From NCBI GenBank assembly GCA_964474655.1, contig CAYYTU010000025.1, forward strand, positions 1 through 41,522: DNA of 41,522 nt. The letters are read 5' to 3'. Shown here piece after piece: positions 23,387-30,751 of this stretch. A program made the translations under genes and the position numbers. Origin of the DNA: CAYYTU01 sp964474655. Lineage in GTDB: Bacteria; Chloroflexota; Anaerolineae; B4-G1. The notes below the pieces were generated by a model, which had not been told where the DNA came from, made no database searches, and worked only from the letters and a program-made list of their open reading frames with translations. Position 1 is the first letter of the stretch; every line of letters starts with the position of its first letter.

Positions 23387-24702
23387 CACGCTCCTGTGCT
23401 GTCCTCGTAGCCGCGCCCGATACCCCGGTAGTAGAAGCCCAGCGCGTTCATCTGTTCGGGCTCGTAGATGTTCCGGCCGTCGATGACCACATCCCCCGCC
23501 ATAAGATCCCGGATGCGGGCCAGGTCCAAGTTCTTGAACTCATTCCACTCAGTGATCACAACGAGGGCATTGCAGCCTTCGGCCAGGTCGTAGGCGCTAT
23601 CCGCCAGCTCAAGCTCGGGCAGCGTCCGGGTGGCAACCTCCATCGCCACCGGATCGTAGCCGCGCACCTCGGCGCCAGCCGACTTCAGCATACGGGCGAT
23701 ATAGGCCGCCGGGGCCTCGCGCATATCGTCGGTATTGGGCTTGAAGGCCAAGCCCAGCAGCCCAACAGTCTTACCACGTAGGCCGTCCAAGGCCTGCTCC
23801 AGTTTACGCACCACCTGCCGGCGCTGGTCGTCGTTGATGTCCATCACCGCCCGCAACAGCTGGGGATGGCGGCCCTTGATCTCCGCCATATAGGTTAGAG
23901 CCTTGACGTCCTTCGGGAAGCAGCTCCCGCCGTAGCCCACGCCAGCGTCCAGGTAGCCGTGGCCGATGCGCTGATCGTAGCCCATGCCGGTGGCGACCTC
24001 CTTGACGTCGGCGCCAAGCGCCTCGCAGATGTTGGCTATCTCGTTGATGAATGAGATGCGCGTGGCGAGGAAGGCGTTCGAGGCGTACTTGATCATCTCA
24101 GCCGTGCGCAGGTCGGTGATCATAATCGTGGTGCGCAGCGGCAAATAGAGCTGGGCCACCCGTTCGGCTGCGTCACGGTCGAGCGAGCCCAGCACGACCC
24201 GATCCGGGTCCAGGAAATCGCTGATCGCAGATCCTTCTCGCAGGAACTCTGGGTTGGAAACGACGGAGAAATCTATATCGCCGTTGCGGTATTGACGGAT
24301 CAGATCGGCCACCCAGTCGCCAGTGCCTACCGGCACGGTGGCCTTGTTGACGATGATCATCGGGTGATCCATCACCTCGGCGATTGACTTAGCCGCCATC
24401 CGCACGTAGCGCAGGTCGGCCTCGCCGTCCACGCCCTCGGGCGTCCCGACAGCGATGAAGGCAAACTCGGCATCCGCCAGCGCCTCCTCGTACGAGGTGG
24501 TGAACAAGAGACGCCCGGCCTTGATATTACGTTCTATCAGATCATCCAGACCGGGCTCATAGATGGGTAATTTGCCCTGCTTCAGATTCTCAATCTTCTT
24601 CTCGTCGATGTCCAGACAGACGACGCGATTTCCCAAATCGGCCAGGCAGACGCCAGTGACCAGCCCGACGTAGCCCGCACCGATGACCGTAATGTTCTTC
24701 AT
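23386..24702 (-). CDS. ugd: UDP-glucose 6-dehydrogenase
   Basis: A 438-residue NAD-dependent enzyme that oxidises UDP-glucose to UDP-glucuronate for polysaccharide synthesis. The N-terminal Rossmann motif is GAGYVGLVTG at residues 8-17. The catalytic Cys lies in GGSCFPKDV, with the upstream Lys/Asn helix in MIKYASNAFLATRISFINE. The C-terminal domain has the LAFKPNTDDMREAPA block. ATG 24702 begins at the universal MKNITVIG start; AGGAG lies one base upstream, which is tight. A GDP-mannose dehydrogenase is less likely given motif wording. It heads the M16/acpS run. Confidence 0.95.
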   Translation of the reverse strand: MKNITVIGAGYVGLVTGVCLADLGNRVVCLDIDEKKIENLKQGKLPIYEPGLDDLIERNIKAGRLLFTTSYEEALADAEFAFIAVGTPEGVDGEADLRYVRMAAKSIAEVMDHPMIIVNKATVPVGTGDWVADLIRQYRNGDIDFSVVSNPEFLREGSAISDFLDPDRVVLGSLDRDAAERVAQLYLPLRTTIMITDLRTAEMIKYASNAFLATRISFINEIANICEALGADVKEVATGMGYDQRIGHGYLDAGVGYGGSCFPKDVKALTYMAEIKGRHPQLLRAVMDINDDQRRQVVRKLEQALDGLRGKTVGLLGLAFKPNTDDMREAPAAYIARMLKSAGAEVRGYDPVAMEVATRTLPELELADSAYDLAEGCNALVVITEWNEFKNLDLARIRDLMAGDVVIDGRNIYEPEQMNALGFYYRGIGRGYEDSTGA

Positions 24703-25333
24703 ACTCCTTACACACTCCTTCACAAAATCATCTCGATCATTGGCGTGAAGGAATATACCCCCCTTCACAGCCAATTTCTAAATCCAATCCCACCCTGATG
24801 GGGAAGCTAAGGGCGCATGGAGCCATCTTGCCGCCCCCAGAATTGCCCAGGACAGATCTTAATAATACCACAACCCCTCATTTGTACCAAGTTTAAGCAT
24901 TGGGGGCACCAGGAACGAATCCACGGAGGCCTATATCGAGCCTTCGCTACCCTACAGAAAATTTAATCTTGCTTTACAGAGGTTGAGTTCGTATGAATCC
25001 AGCACTAGCAAATGTCATCCTGAGTTTATCGAAGGACGACTTTTGCGGTTTTCGAGGCAGAAACCGCTTGGAATCCCCCTTCGACGGGCTCAGGATGATT
25101 CCAAGTTAGCTGAGTCAAGAAATGTGTAGAGCAGTGAGTATCGAATCAACGTCTCTTTGTAGTATTAACGCCGGAACGGGTTTATAGAGCCGAACGTATG
25201 AATACCCCCCTGGAAGCCTTCCAAGGAACCATAGATCTGCCACGTTCTCCTCCTGGGCTGCCGATTGGTCAACTTTGGCCCAAGATGGTACACTTGAGTA
25301 GGAAGCCAAAACCAAGTCTCAGGAGACGTCTCA
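24703..25333. other. Divergent gap between ugd and the KAP gene
   Basis: About 630 bases with no convincing gene. It holds the foldback repeat at 25015-25098 and AT-rich text near 24850-24970. The final 30 bases carry an AGGAG ribosome site and a small GAGACGTCTC palindrome just before the KAP gene ATG. No strong promoter pair was recognised on either strand. Confidence 0.6.
25015..25098. repeat. REP-type foldback (TCATCCTGAG ... CTCAGGATGA)
   Basis: Outer arms TCATCCTGAG (25015-25024) and CTCAGGATGA (25089-25098) are perfect inverted repeats. After four mismatched bases, TCGAAGG (25029-25035) pairs with CCTTCGA (25078-25084). A perfect inner 7-bp stem is at 25046-25052 / 25061-25067. The wording CCTTCGACnnGCTCAGGATGA is a widespread intergenic repeat in many bacterial genomes, often linked to REP-like elements. 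Confidence 0.8.
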
Positions 25334-27688
25334 ATGCACTCACAGCCAGAAGAAAATCAGCAGATCAAAAGAGACCACTCCGATCGCCGACGCCGCGAGC
25401 GAGAAAATCTCTGGACCGACAGTCCAATCCAGGGTGCAGAGCAAGACCAGCTGAACTTCTCTCATTACGCCGACGTGCTCACCGACGTGGTACTCACCAC
25501 CAACACGCCGATCACCATCGGCATCTTTGGGCCGTGGGGCAGCGGTAAGACCAGCTTGATGCGATTGATCGGCCACAAGCTCGAAGGTAGCCGCACGGAG
25601 GACCACCGCTGGGCGCGCGTCGTCTGGTTCAACGCCTGGCAGTACGAGCGCGACGAGGGAGCGCTGTGGCGCACGCTGTTGCTGCGCGTGCTGGAAGCGC
25701 TTGAGGACGACCATCTCAGCGACACCGACGCCCGCCGCATCCAGGATTGGCAGACGCGGCTATATGCCGATGTCCAGCGCGTCGAGACCGGCTCCATCCA
25801 GATCGATTGGCCCAAACTCGGCAAAGGAGCCATCAGCCTCGGTCTCTCATTGATCCCCACACCCTCCACTCTCCTCCAACTGGCCAAGTTGCTGCAAGAT
25901 AAGCGCAGCTCGCTGGAGGAAGTCCTGGCGGCCTTCCAACGCGAGCAAACTGAGATCTACCGTCGACAGCTGACTTTGCTGGAGGAGTTCCGAGATGGCT
26001 TCGCGCACCTGGTAAAGGAGTATATCCAGAGCCGCAACGGGGTGCTGGTTCTCTTCATCGACGATTTGGATCGCTGCCTCCCGGAGCGGGCGGTGGAGGT
26101 GCTGGAAGCGATCAAACTCTTCCTCGATGTGCCCGGCTGCGTCTTCTTTATGGCGGTGGATCTCGATGTGATTGAGCAAGTGGTCCGCCATCAGTACACG
26201 GCCCACTTGAACGAAGATGACGAGGCCGCCTCCCAAGTTTCTGGCCAGAGCTACCTGGAGAAGATTGTGCAGCTCCCCTTCAACCTGCCGCCGCTGGAAG
26301 AGGACCAGATGGCGGATTACATCGCTCAGTACGAACCTCATTTGCAGCAACCGTGTCGCGACGCGATGGCGCTGGGGCTCAAACCCAATCCCCGAGTCGT
26401 GAAACGGACGCTCAACATCTTTCGGCTGCTGATGAAGCTGGCCCAAAGGCGGGTGGAGGCCGGCACGATGGAGCCGATCGAACCAGCGCTGCTGGCTAAG
26501 ATGGTGGTCATCCAGGCCCGGTATCGCGATCTCTACCACGATCTGCTGGAATATCCCAACCTGATCCAGGACCTGGAGTGGGCGGCGCGGGAGGGGATTG
26601 AGGTAAAAAGCGCGATCCCACCGTTGACCGAGGAGACGCCGGAGACCGCGACGCTGCTGGAGCGCTACCTCCGTTACAAACCGTTGCTGCGTATGCTCCG
26701 GATCGAGCCGCTCTTCGCCAATCTAACGCGCCAACAGATCAACGCCTACATCTACCTGACGCGAACTACCAGCGAGGACCCCAGCCAGGCGCCAGAAACG
26801 AACGCGGACCGACTATGGGAGGATTTGTTGAGCAACGATCACACCCGGCTGCAAGCTGCCATCACCACCGTAAAATCCGAGAGCTTGACCGACGATTACG
26901 TCAGCGCATTGATGCAGCTGCTCCAACCGGGGACAGAAGCCACTACCTCAGAGCGCATCTCGGCCGGTATCGCGCTGGCTCACCTCGGCGATCCCCGCGA
27001 CTTTGGCGAGATGATCGACATCCCCGGCGGAGAGTTCAAGCACGGCAAAAATGGCGAGCCGACCTACGTTATGGCCTACCGCATCAGCCGCTACCCGGTC
27101 ACCAACGCTCAATACGCCCGTTTCCTGGCGGAAAACCCAGCCCATCGCGTGCCATACATCGACGAGGTATGGGCCGAGCCTTACAACTGGAATCCCAAAA
27201 CGCGTATGTATCCACCGGGGAAGGCGAACCATCCGGTGGTGCTGGTGAGCTGGAAAGACACACTCGCCTATTGTAAATGGGCCGGCGTCCGTCTACCTAC
27301 CGAAGAGGAATGGGCCCGCGCAGCGCGCGGTGAGGACGGAAGAATCTACCCCTGGGGCGACAAATTTCACACCGACCGCGCCAACGTCCGAGAAAGCGGT
27401 ATCGGCAGCACAACCCCGGTGGGCGTCTACCCCGCCGGCGCCAGCCCCTATGGCCTGCTGGACTGCGCCGGGAACGTCTGGGAATGGACCAGCACGCGCC
27501 AGGGAAAGAACCGGATCATCATCCGCGGCGGGTCGTGGAACTTTCGGGCCCAGGACGCACGCTGCTTCTCCCGCGAATTCAGCCACCCCGACCACCGCTC
27601 CAACCGGATCGGCTTTCGGGTGGTGACCGGGCCGCGCCCAAGGAGAAGAGAAGCATATAGCAAGGGCACCGCCGAAGTCGATAGTTGA
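25334..27688 (+). CDS. KAP-family P-loop NTPase fused to a SUMF1/FGE-type domain
   Basis: A 784-residue protein. The KAP NTPase spans about 35-400: Walker A GPWGSGKTS at 66-74, the KAP block VWFNAWQYE near 97-105, Walker B VLVLFIDDLDR at 237-247. No clear membrane helices are seen in its insertion, unlike many KAP proteins. A helical region follows, then ALAHLGDPRD, a common lead-in to the C-terminal SUMF1/FGE domain (about 555-775: IPGGEF, RYPVTNAQYARF, GNVWEW, RGGSW, IGFRVV). The Cys-x4-Cys pair of true formylglycine enzymes is incomplete (Cys then Phe), so it is probably a C-lectin-like ligand binder. Similar NTPase-sensor fusions occur in conflict and defence systems. Confidence 0.88.
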   Translation: MHSQPEENQQIKRDHSDRRRRERENLWTDSPIQGAEQDQLNFSHYADVLTDVVLTTNTPITIGIFGPWGSGKTSLMRLIGHKLEGSRTEDHRWARVVWFNAWQYERDEGALWRTLLLRVLEALEDDHLSDTDARRIQDWQTRLYADVQRVETGSIQIDWPKLGKGAISLGLSLIPTPSTLLQLAKLLQDKRSSLEEVLAAFQREQTEIYRRQLTLLEEFRDGFAHLVKEYIQSRNGVLVLFIDDLDRCLPERAVEVLEAIKLFLDVPGCVFFMAVDLDVIEQVVRHQYTAHLNEDDEAASQVSGQSYLEKIVQLPFNLPPLEEDQMADYIAQYEPHLQQPCRDAMALGLKPNPRVVKRTLNIFRLLMKLAQRRVEAGTMEPIEPALLAKMVVIQARYRDLYHDLLEYPNLIQDLEWAAREGIEVKSAIPPLTEETPETATLLERYLRYKPLLRMLRIEPLFANLTRQQINAYIYLTRTTSEDPSQAPETNADRLWEDLLSNDHTRLQAAITTVKSESLTDDYVSALMQLLQPGTEATTSERISAGIALAHLGDPRDFGEMIDIPGGEFKHGKNGEPTYVMAYRISRYPVTNAQYARFLAENPAHRVPYIDEVWAEPYNWNPKTRMYPPGKANHPVVLVSWKDTLAYCKWAGVRLPTEEEWARAARGEDGRIYPWGDKFHTDRANVRESGIGSTTPVGVYPAGASPYGLLDCAGNVWEWTSTRQGKNRIIIRGGSWNFRAQDARCFSREFSHPDHRSNRIGFRVVTGPRPRRREAYSKGTAEVDS

Positions 27689-27710
27689 ACCTAACAAGTA
27701 AGGAGTCGAT

Positions 27711-28583
27711 ATGACCATCAACCAGCAGACGAAAGAGCAGCTCCTGACCTACCAGAGAAACGAGATCACGGAGCATCACATCTATCAGAAACTGGCGCAG
27801 ACAGTCCGGGATTCGGAAAACAGCGCAGTGCTGGTCCAGATCGCCGATGACGAGCTGAGCCATTACCACGACTGGCAGCAGTACACGGGCCAAGACGTCA
27901 AGCCAGATCGGTTCCAGATATGGAAGTATTACTGGATCAGCCGCATCTTCGGCTTCACCTTCGGCGTCAAGCTGATGGAGCGAGGCGAGGAGGACGCGCA
28001 AGAAAATTATGGCAACCTGCCGGATGGAATAAACGAAGCCACACGCATCGCACAGGAGGAGAACGACCACGAGGAGGCGTTACTCGCCATGTTGGACGAG
28101 GAACGTCTCCGCTATATGGGGTCCATCGTGCTGGGCTTAAACGACGCGCTGGTGGAGCTGACCGGCGCGCTGGCCGGCCTGACGCTGGCGCTCCAGGACA
28201 CGAACCTGATCGCGCTCACCGGCTCGATCACAGGCATCGCCGCCGCACTTTCTATGGGCGCCTCGGAGTACCTATCGACCAAGACCGAGGACACGAGCAA
28301 GCATCCCGGACGGGCCTCGATCTACACCGGCGGCACCTATCTCATCACTGTCATTCTGTTGATCTTGCCCTATTTACTGTTCAACAACTACTACTTCTGC
28401 CTGGGCCTGGCGCTGGTCGTGGCCGTGGTCGTGATCGCCGCCTTCAACTACTACATCTCAGTTGCGCAAGAGGAACCGTTCAAGGCCCGCTTCCTGGAAA
28501 TGACCGGCCTGAGCTTCGGCGTGGCCGCGTTCAGCTTCCTGATCGGCTTTGTGCTGCGCCACGTGCTGGGGGTTGACGCCTGA
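27711..28583 (+). CDS. Ferritin-like/VIT membrane iron transporter (MbfA-like)
   Basis: A 290-residue membrane protein. The first 140 residues are a rubrerythrin-like four-helix part with di-iron ligands (NEITEHHIY, DDELSHYHDW, EENDHEEALL). The rest is a VIT1/CCC1-type transport domain with about five membrane helices, beginning GSIVLGLNDALVELTGALAG and including the SMGASEYLS block. This domain order matches MbfA, an iron exporter that protects against iron and peroxide stress. ATG follows the AAGGAG site closely. Its stop overlaps the methyltransferase start (TGATG), so the two are co-translated. Confidence 0.9.
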   Translation: MTINQQTKEQLLTYQRNEITEHHIYQKLAQTVRDSENSAVLVQIADDELSHYHDWQQYTGQDVKPDRFQIWKYYWISRIFGFTFGVKLMERGEEDAQENYGNLPDGINEATRIAQEENDHEEALLAMLDEERLRYMGSIVLGLNDALVELTGALAGLTLALQDTNLIALTGSITGIAAALSMGASEYLSTKTEDTSKHPGRASIYTGGTYLITVILLILPYLLFNNYYFCLGLALVVAVVVIAAFNYYISVAQEEPFKARFLEMTGLSFGVAAFSFLIGFVLRHVLGVDA

Positions 28584-29143
28584 TGCTCAACCACTTCGAC
28601 CTGCTAGCGCCAATCTACGACCGGGTGATGCCGCCGCCCGACCCGGCCCGCCTACGCGAGATGTTGCGGCTGCCGACCGAGGGCGACGTCCTGGAGGCCG
28701 GCGGGGGCACCGGGCGCGTTTCGGCACGCCTGCGTCCGATGGTCAGGCGGCTGGTGATCAACGACCTCTCGCTGCCGATGCTGAAACAGGCCCAGGGCAA
28801 AGATCAGCTGCTACCCATACAAGCCGCCGTCGAGCACCTCCCCTTCCCCAACGAGCAGTTCGCGCGCGTCCTCGCCGTCGATGCGCTCCACCACTTCGGC
28901 GACCAGCACGCCGCCGTTGGAGAGCTGCTGCGCGTGCTCAAACGCGGGGGCCGGTTGGTGATCGAGGAGCCCGACATCACGCGCTTGCCGGTCAAGCTGA
29001 TCGCCCTAGCTGAGAAGCTGGCGTTGATGCACAGCTCATTCCACTCGGCCGAGGAGATGAAAGCACTGGTCGCAGCCCACGGCTTCTCGGCCCAGGTCGG
29101 CTGCCTGCGCGACTTCGCGACCTGCATCGTGGTGGACAAGTAG
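28583..29143 (+). CDS. Class I SAM-dependent methyltransferase
   Basis: A 186-residue Methyltransf_11/UbiE-type enzyme. SAM-binding motif I is VLEAGGGTGRVS at about 36-47; the acidic residue after strand two is in VINDLSLPML; motif II/III is RVLAVDALHHFGD, followed by LLRVLKRGGRLVIEEPD. It is shorter than UbiE (about 250) and lacks quinone-specific sequence, so the substrate is open. Coupled by one-base overlap to the iron transporter gene. Likely part of the same transcript as the small membrane protein downstream. Confidence 0.9.
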   Translation: MLNHFDLLAPIYDRVMPPPDPARLREMLRLPTEGDVLEAGGGTGRVSARLRPMVRRLVINDLSLPMLKQAQGKDQLLPIQAAVEHLPFPNEQFARVLAVDALHHFGDQHAAVGELLRVLKRGGRLVIEEPDITRLPVKLIALAEKLALMHSSFHSAEEMKALVAAHGFSAQVGCLRDFATCIVVDK

Positions 29144-29177
29144 ACAAGTAGAATAGAACGAACGAAAGGGAAAAACG

Positions 29178-29522
29178 ATGATCACGCAAATTCTCAAAGT
29201 CATTGGTTGTCTTGGCACCATCGGGACCGGGCTGTTGGCGGCGCTCAGGCCGTCAGCGGTGCCGGGCTTCACTGACGTGGAACCGACCGGACCGCGTGGC
29301 GTGACGGAGATCCGCTCCGTCTTCGGTGGGCTGTTCATCGGCGTGGGCGCTTTCCCGCTGATCGCGGGCACGCCGGAGACGTACCAGATGCTGGGCGTGA
29401 TGTACTTCGCCATCGGCGCAGCGAGGCTTATCTCGATGCTCGTCGACGGCTCGCTGTCCGAATCCTCAAACATCATCAGCCTGGCGGTGGAGATCGTCTT
29501 TGGCCTCATTCTGGTGCTTTAG
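29178..29522 (+). CDS. Small membrane protein, DUF4345-like
   Basis: A 114-residue protein with about four hydrophobic helices (residues 5-25, 48-65, 70-87, 98-114). The segment RGVTEIRSVFGGLFIGVG resembles the G-x2-E-x-R-x3-GG core of DUF4345 proteins, whose role is unknown. The ATG has a GAAAGGGA site. It follows the methyltransferase by 34 bases. Confidence 0.7.
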   Translation: MITQILKVIGCLGTIGTGLLAALRPSAVPGFTDVEPTGPRGVTEIRSVFGGLFIGVGAFPLIAGTPETYQMLGVMYFAIGAARLISMLVDGSLSESSNIISLAVEIVFGLILVL

Positions 29523-29920
29523 AAGCTGCGAGGCACTCAATGCTTGCCTTATTCACACCTAAGCACGCTCTGCGGCCTTGAGGGCATTTTTGCTGAGCGA
29601 CCTGCTTCGAAATCCTGTACGGACCAGTAACATGCCAATAATGCAAAAGTCACCCTGTTGTCAACTCCATCTCCCCGTGGTGATAGAGGATGATGTAGGA
29701 GGCGTCTCCAGACGGCGACAGTCGCGTTTGGCTCCAGTGCATAAAATGGTTAGGCTCTTTGGGATTTCGCGTGGTCGATAGCTTGATATTGCTCAGCGGG
29801 GGTGCCCCCCGCACCAGGTCGAATTAATCCCGAAGCCCAGATACGAGATACGGATTACAAATCCGCTCTGAGCACTCGCAAAGTCCCAGAGCACCAATCT
29901 TTACGAAAGAGAGGAGACTA
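29523..29920. other. Gene-free stretch with hairpins and a dispersed repeat
   Basis: No supported gene. It contains the dispersed repeat copy at 29552-29615, a GC-rich hairpin (GCGGGG 29796-29801 with CCCCGC 29807-29812) and a small perfect hairpin (CGGATT 29851-29856, AATCCG 29860-29865). Neither has a T-run. The ribosome site GAGAGGAG for the next gene closes the gap. Confidence 0.6.
29552..29615 (+). repeat. Dispersed 65-base repeat, copy A
   Basis: The core 29566-29615 matches the reverse complement of 36045-36094 at 48 of 50 positions; similarity extends upstream to 29552 with a one-base gap. The core includes the words GAGGGCATTTTTGCTGAGC and CTTCGAAATCC. Both copies lie in gaps of about 400 bases. 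Confidence 0.85.
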
Positions 29921-30691
29921 ATGTCCAGAGACATTCATCTGTACTTATCGCTGATACCGGAGGCCTTAGTCGCGTCGATGCTCACCCCAGAGGAATTCGG
30001 CGTCTATTACGCCGTGGGGACGGAGAAGAAAGCCCGCGGCGAAGCTATCTTCGCCGAGATCGATCCCGACTTCCGACACGACTACTTCCGCATCGAAGAG
30101 GGCTTCCGTCGCTGTGTGCCTCACGAGGATGGAAGCCCCAAAGCATCGATCTATATCTCCGTCTACCGGGTGTTGGAGCACACCGCGTTGGACGCCATCC
30201 AGCGGCTTTACCTGGTCACGCAAGACGGGCGCGTGCTGGGCCTGGACCCCAGCGAAGACCTGCCGGATAAAATGCCGGGGTTCCACTTATACCAAGAGAT
30301 CGCCCCGGTGCATCCTCGCGTGGTCAGCTCGCTTGGCCCGCGTGCTCTCTATGATCTGATCGTCAAGACGCCAAGCACACTGATCTGCTTGCCGGCGATC
30401 TGCTTCGCCGAGCTGCGGCTGGGCGCGCTTTCCGCCGATCCCGAACACGGGGACATCGGCGACCTGCCGTATTCACGGGTAGAGCACTTGCGGCAGTGCT
30501 TGATGGCGTTAAAGACCAAGACAGTCAAAGCCAAGATGGTCAATCGCATCGAACCGGCCACGTTCTCCTACCGCACGCTCAAAAGCGGCATCTTTATGGG
30601 CAACGAGGACGACTTACTCTTCTTCCCGCTCCCACCGCGGGATGAGCTGCGTGAGAAGCATTACCGCTGGTGGCGCTCAGCCGAGATGTGA
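29921..30691 (+). CDS. Conserved-looking protein of unknown function
   Basis: A 256-residue protein that I do not recognise. It begins MSRDIHLYLSLIPEALVASML and has no signal peptide or membrane helix. Alternating hydrophobic/acidic segments suggest a soluble alpha/beta fold, and repeated aromatic words (HDYFRIEEGFRR, YSRVEHLRQ, EKHYRWWRS) give a distinctive ending. Codon use and GC content match neighbouring real genes, and the GAGAGGAG ribosome site is good, so it is a real gene. It may be transcribed with hppA 60 bases downstream, though hppA has its own strong ribosome site. Confidence 0.75.
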   Translation: MSRDIHLYLSLIPEALVASMLTPEEFGVYYAVGTEKKARGEAIFAEIDPDFRHDYFRIEEGFRRCVPHEDGSPKASIYISVYRVLEHTALDAIQRLYLVTQDGRVLGLDPSEDLPDKMPGFHLYQEIAPVHPRVVSSLGPRALYDLIVKTPSTLICLPAICFAELRLGALSADPEHGDIGDLPYSRVEHLRQCLMALKTKTVKAKMVNRIEPATFSYRTLKSGIFMGNEDDLLFFPLPPRDELREKHYRWWRSAEM

Positions 30692-30751
30692 TCTCGCCTG
30701 ACCCGTGAACGATATCGACTGGTAACCTAATTCCCCAATAGGAGGTTGTGT

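Noticed and set aside
27500..27650. Variable repeat of a diversity-generating retroelement in the SUMF1 domain
   Set aside because: The region has the right fold position but is not rich in AAY codons, and no template repeat or reverse transcriptase is in the window.
27040..27650. Active formylglycine-generating enzyme
   Set aside because: Of the Cys-x4-Cys catalytic pair only the first Cys is present; the second position is Phe.
29595..29620. tRNA-like T-arm (TTCGAAATCC) in the dispersed repeat
   Set aside because: The flanking bases cannot form a T-stem and no acceptor or anticodon arms are present.
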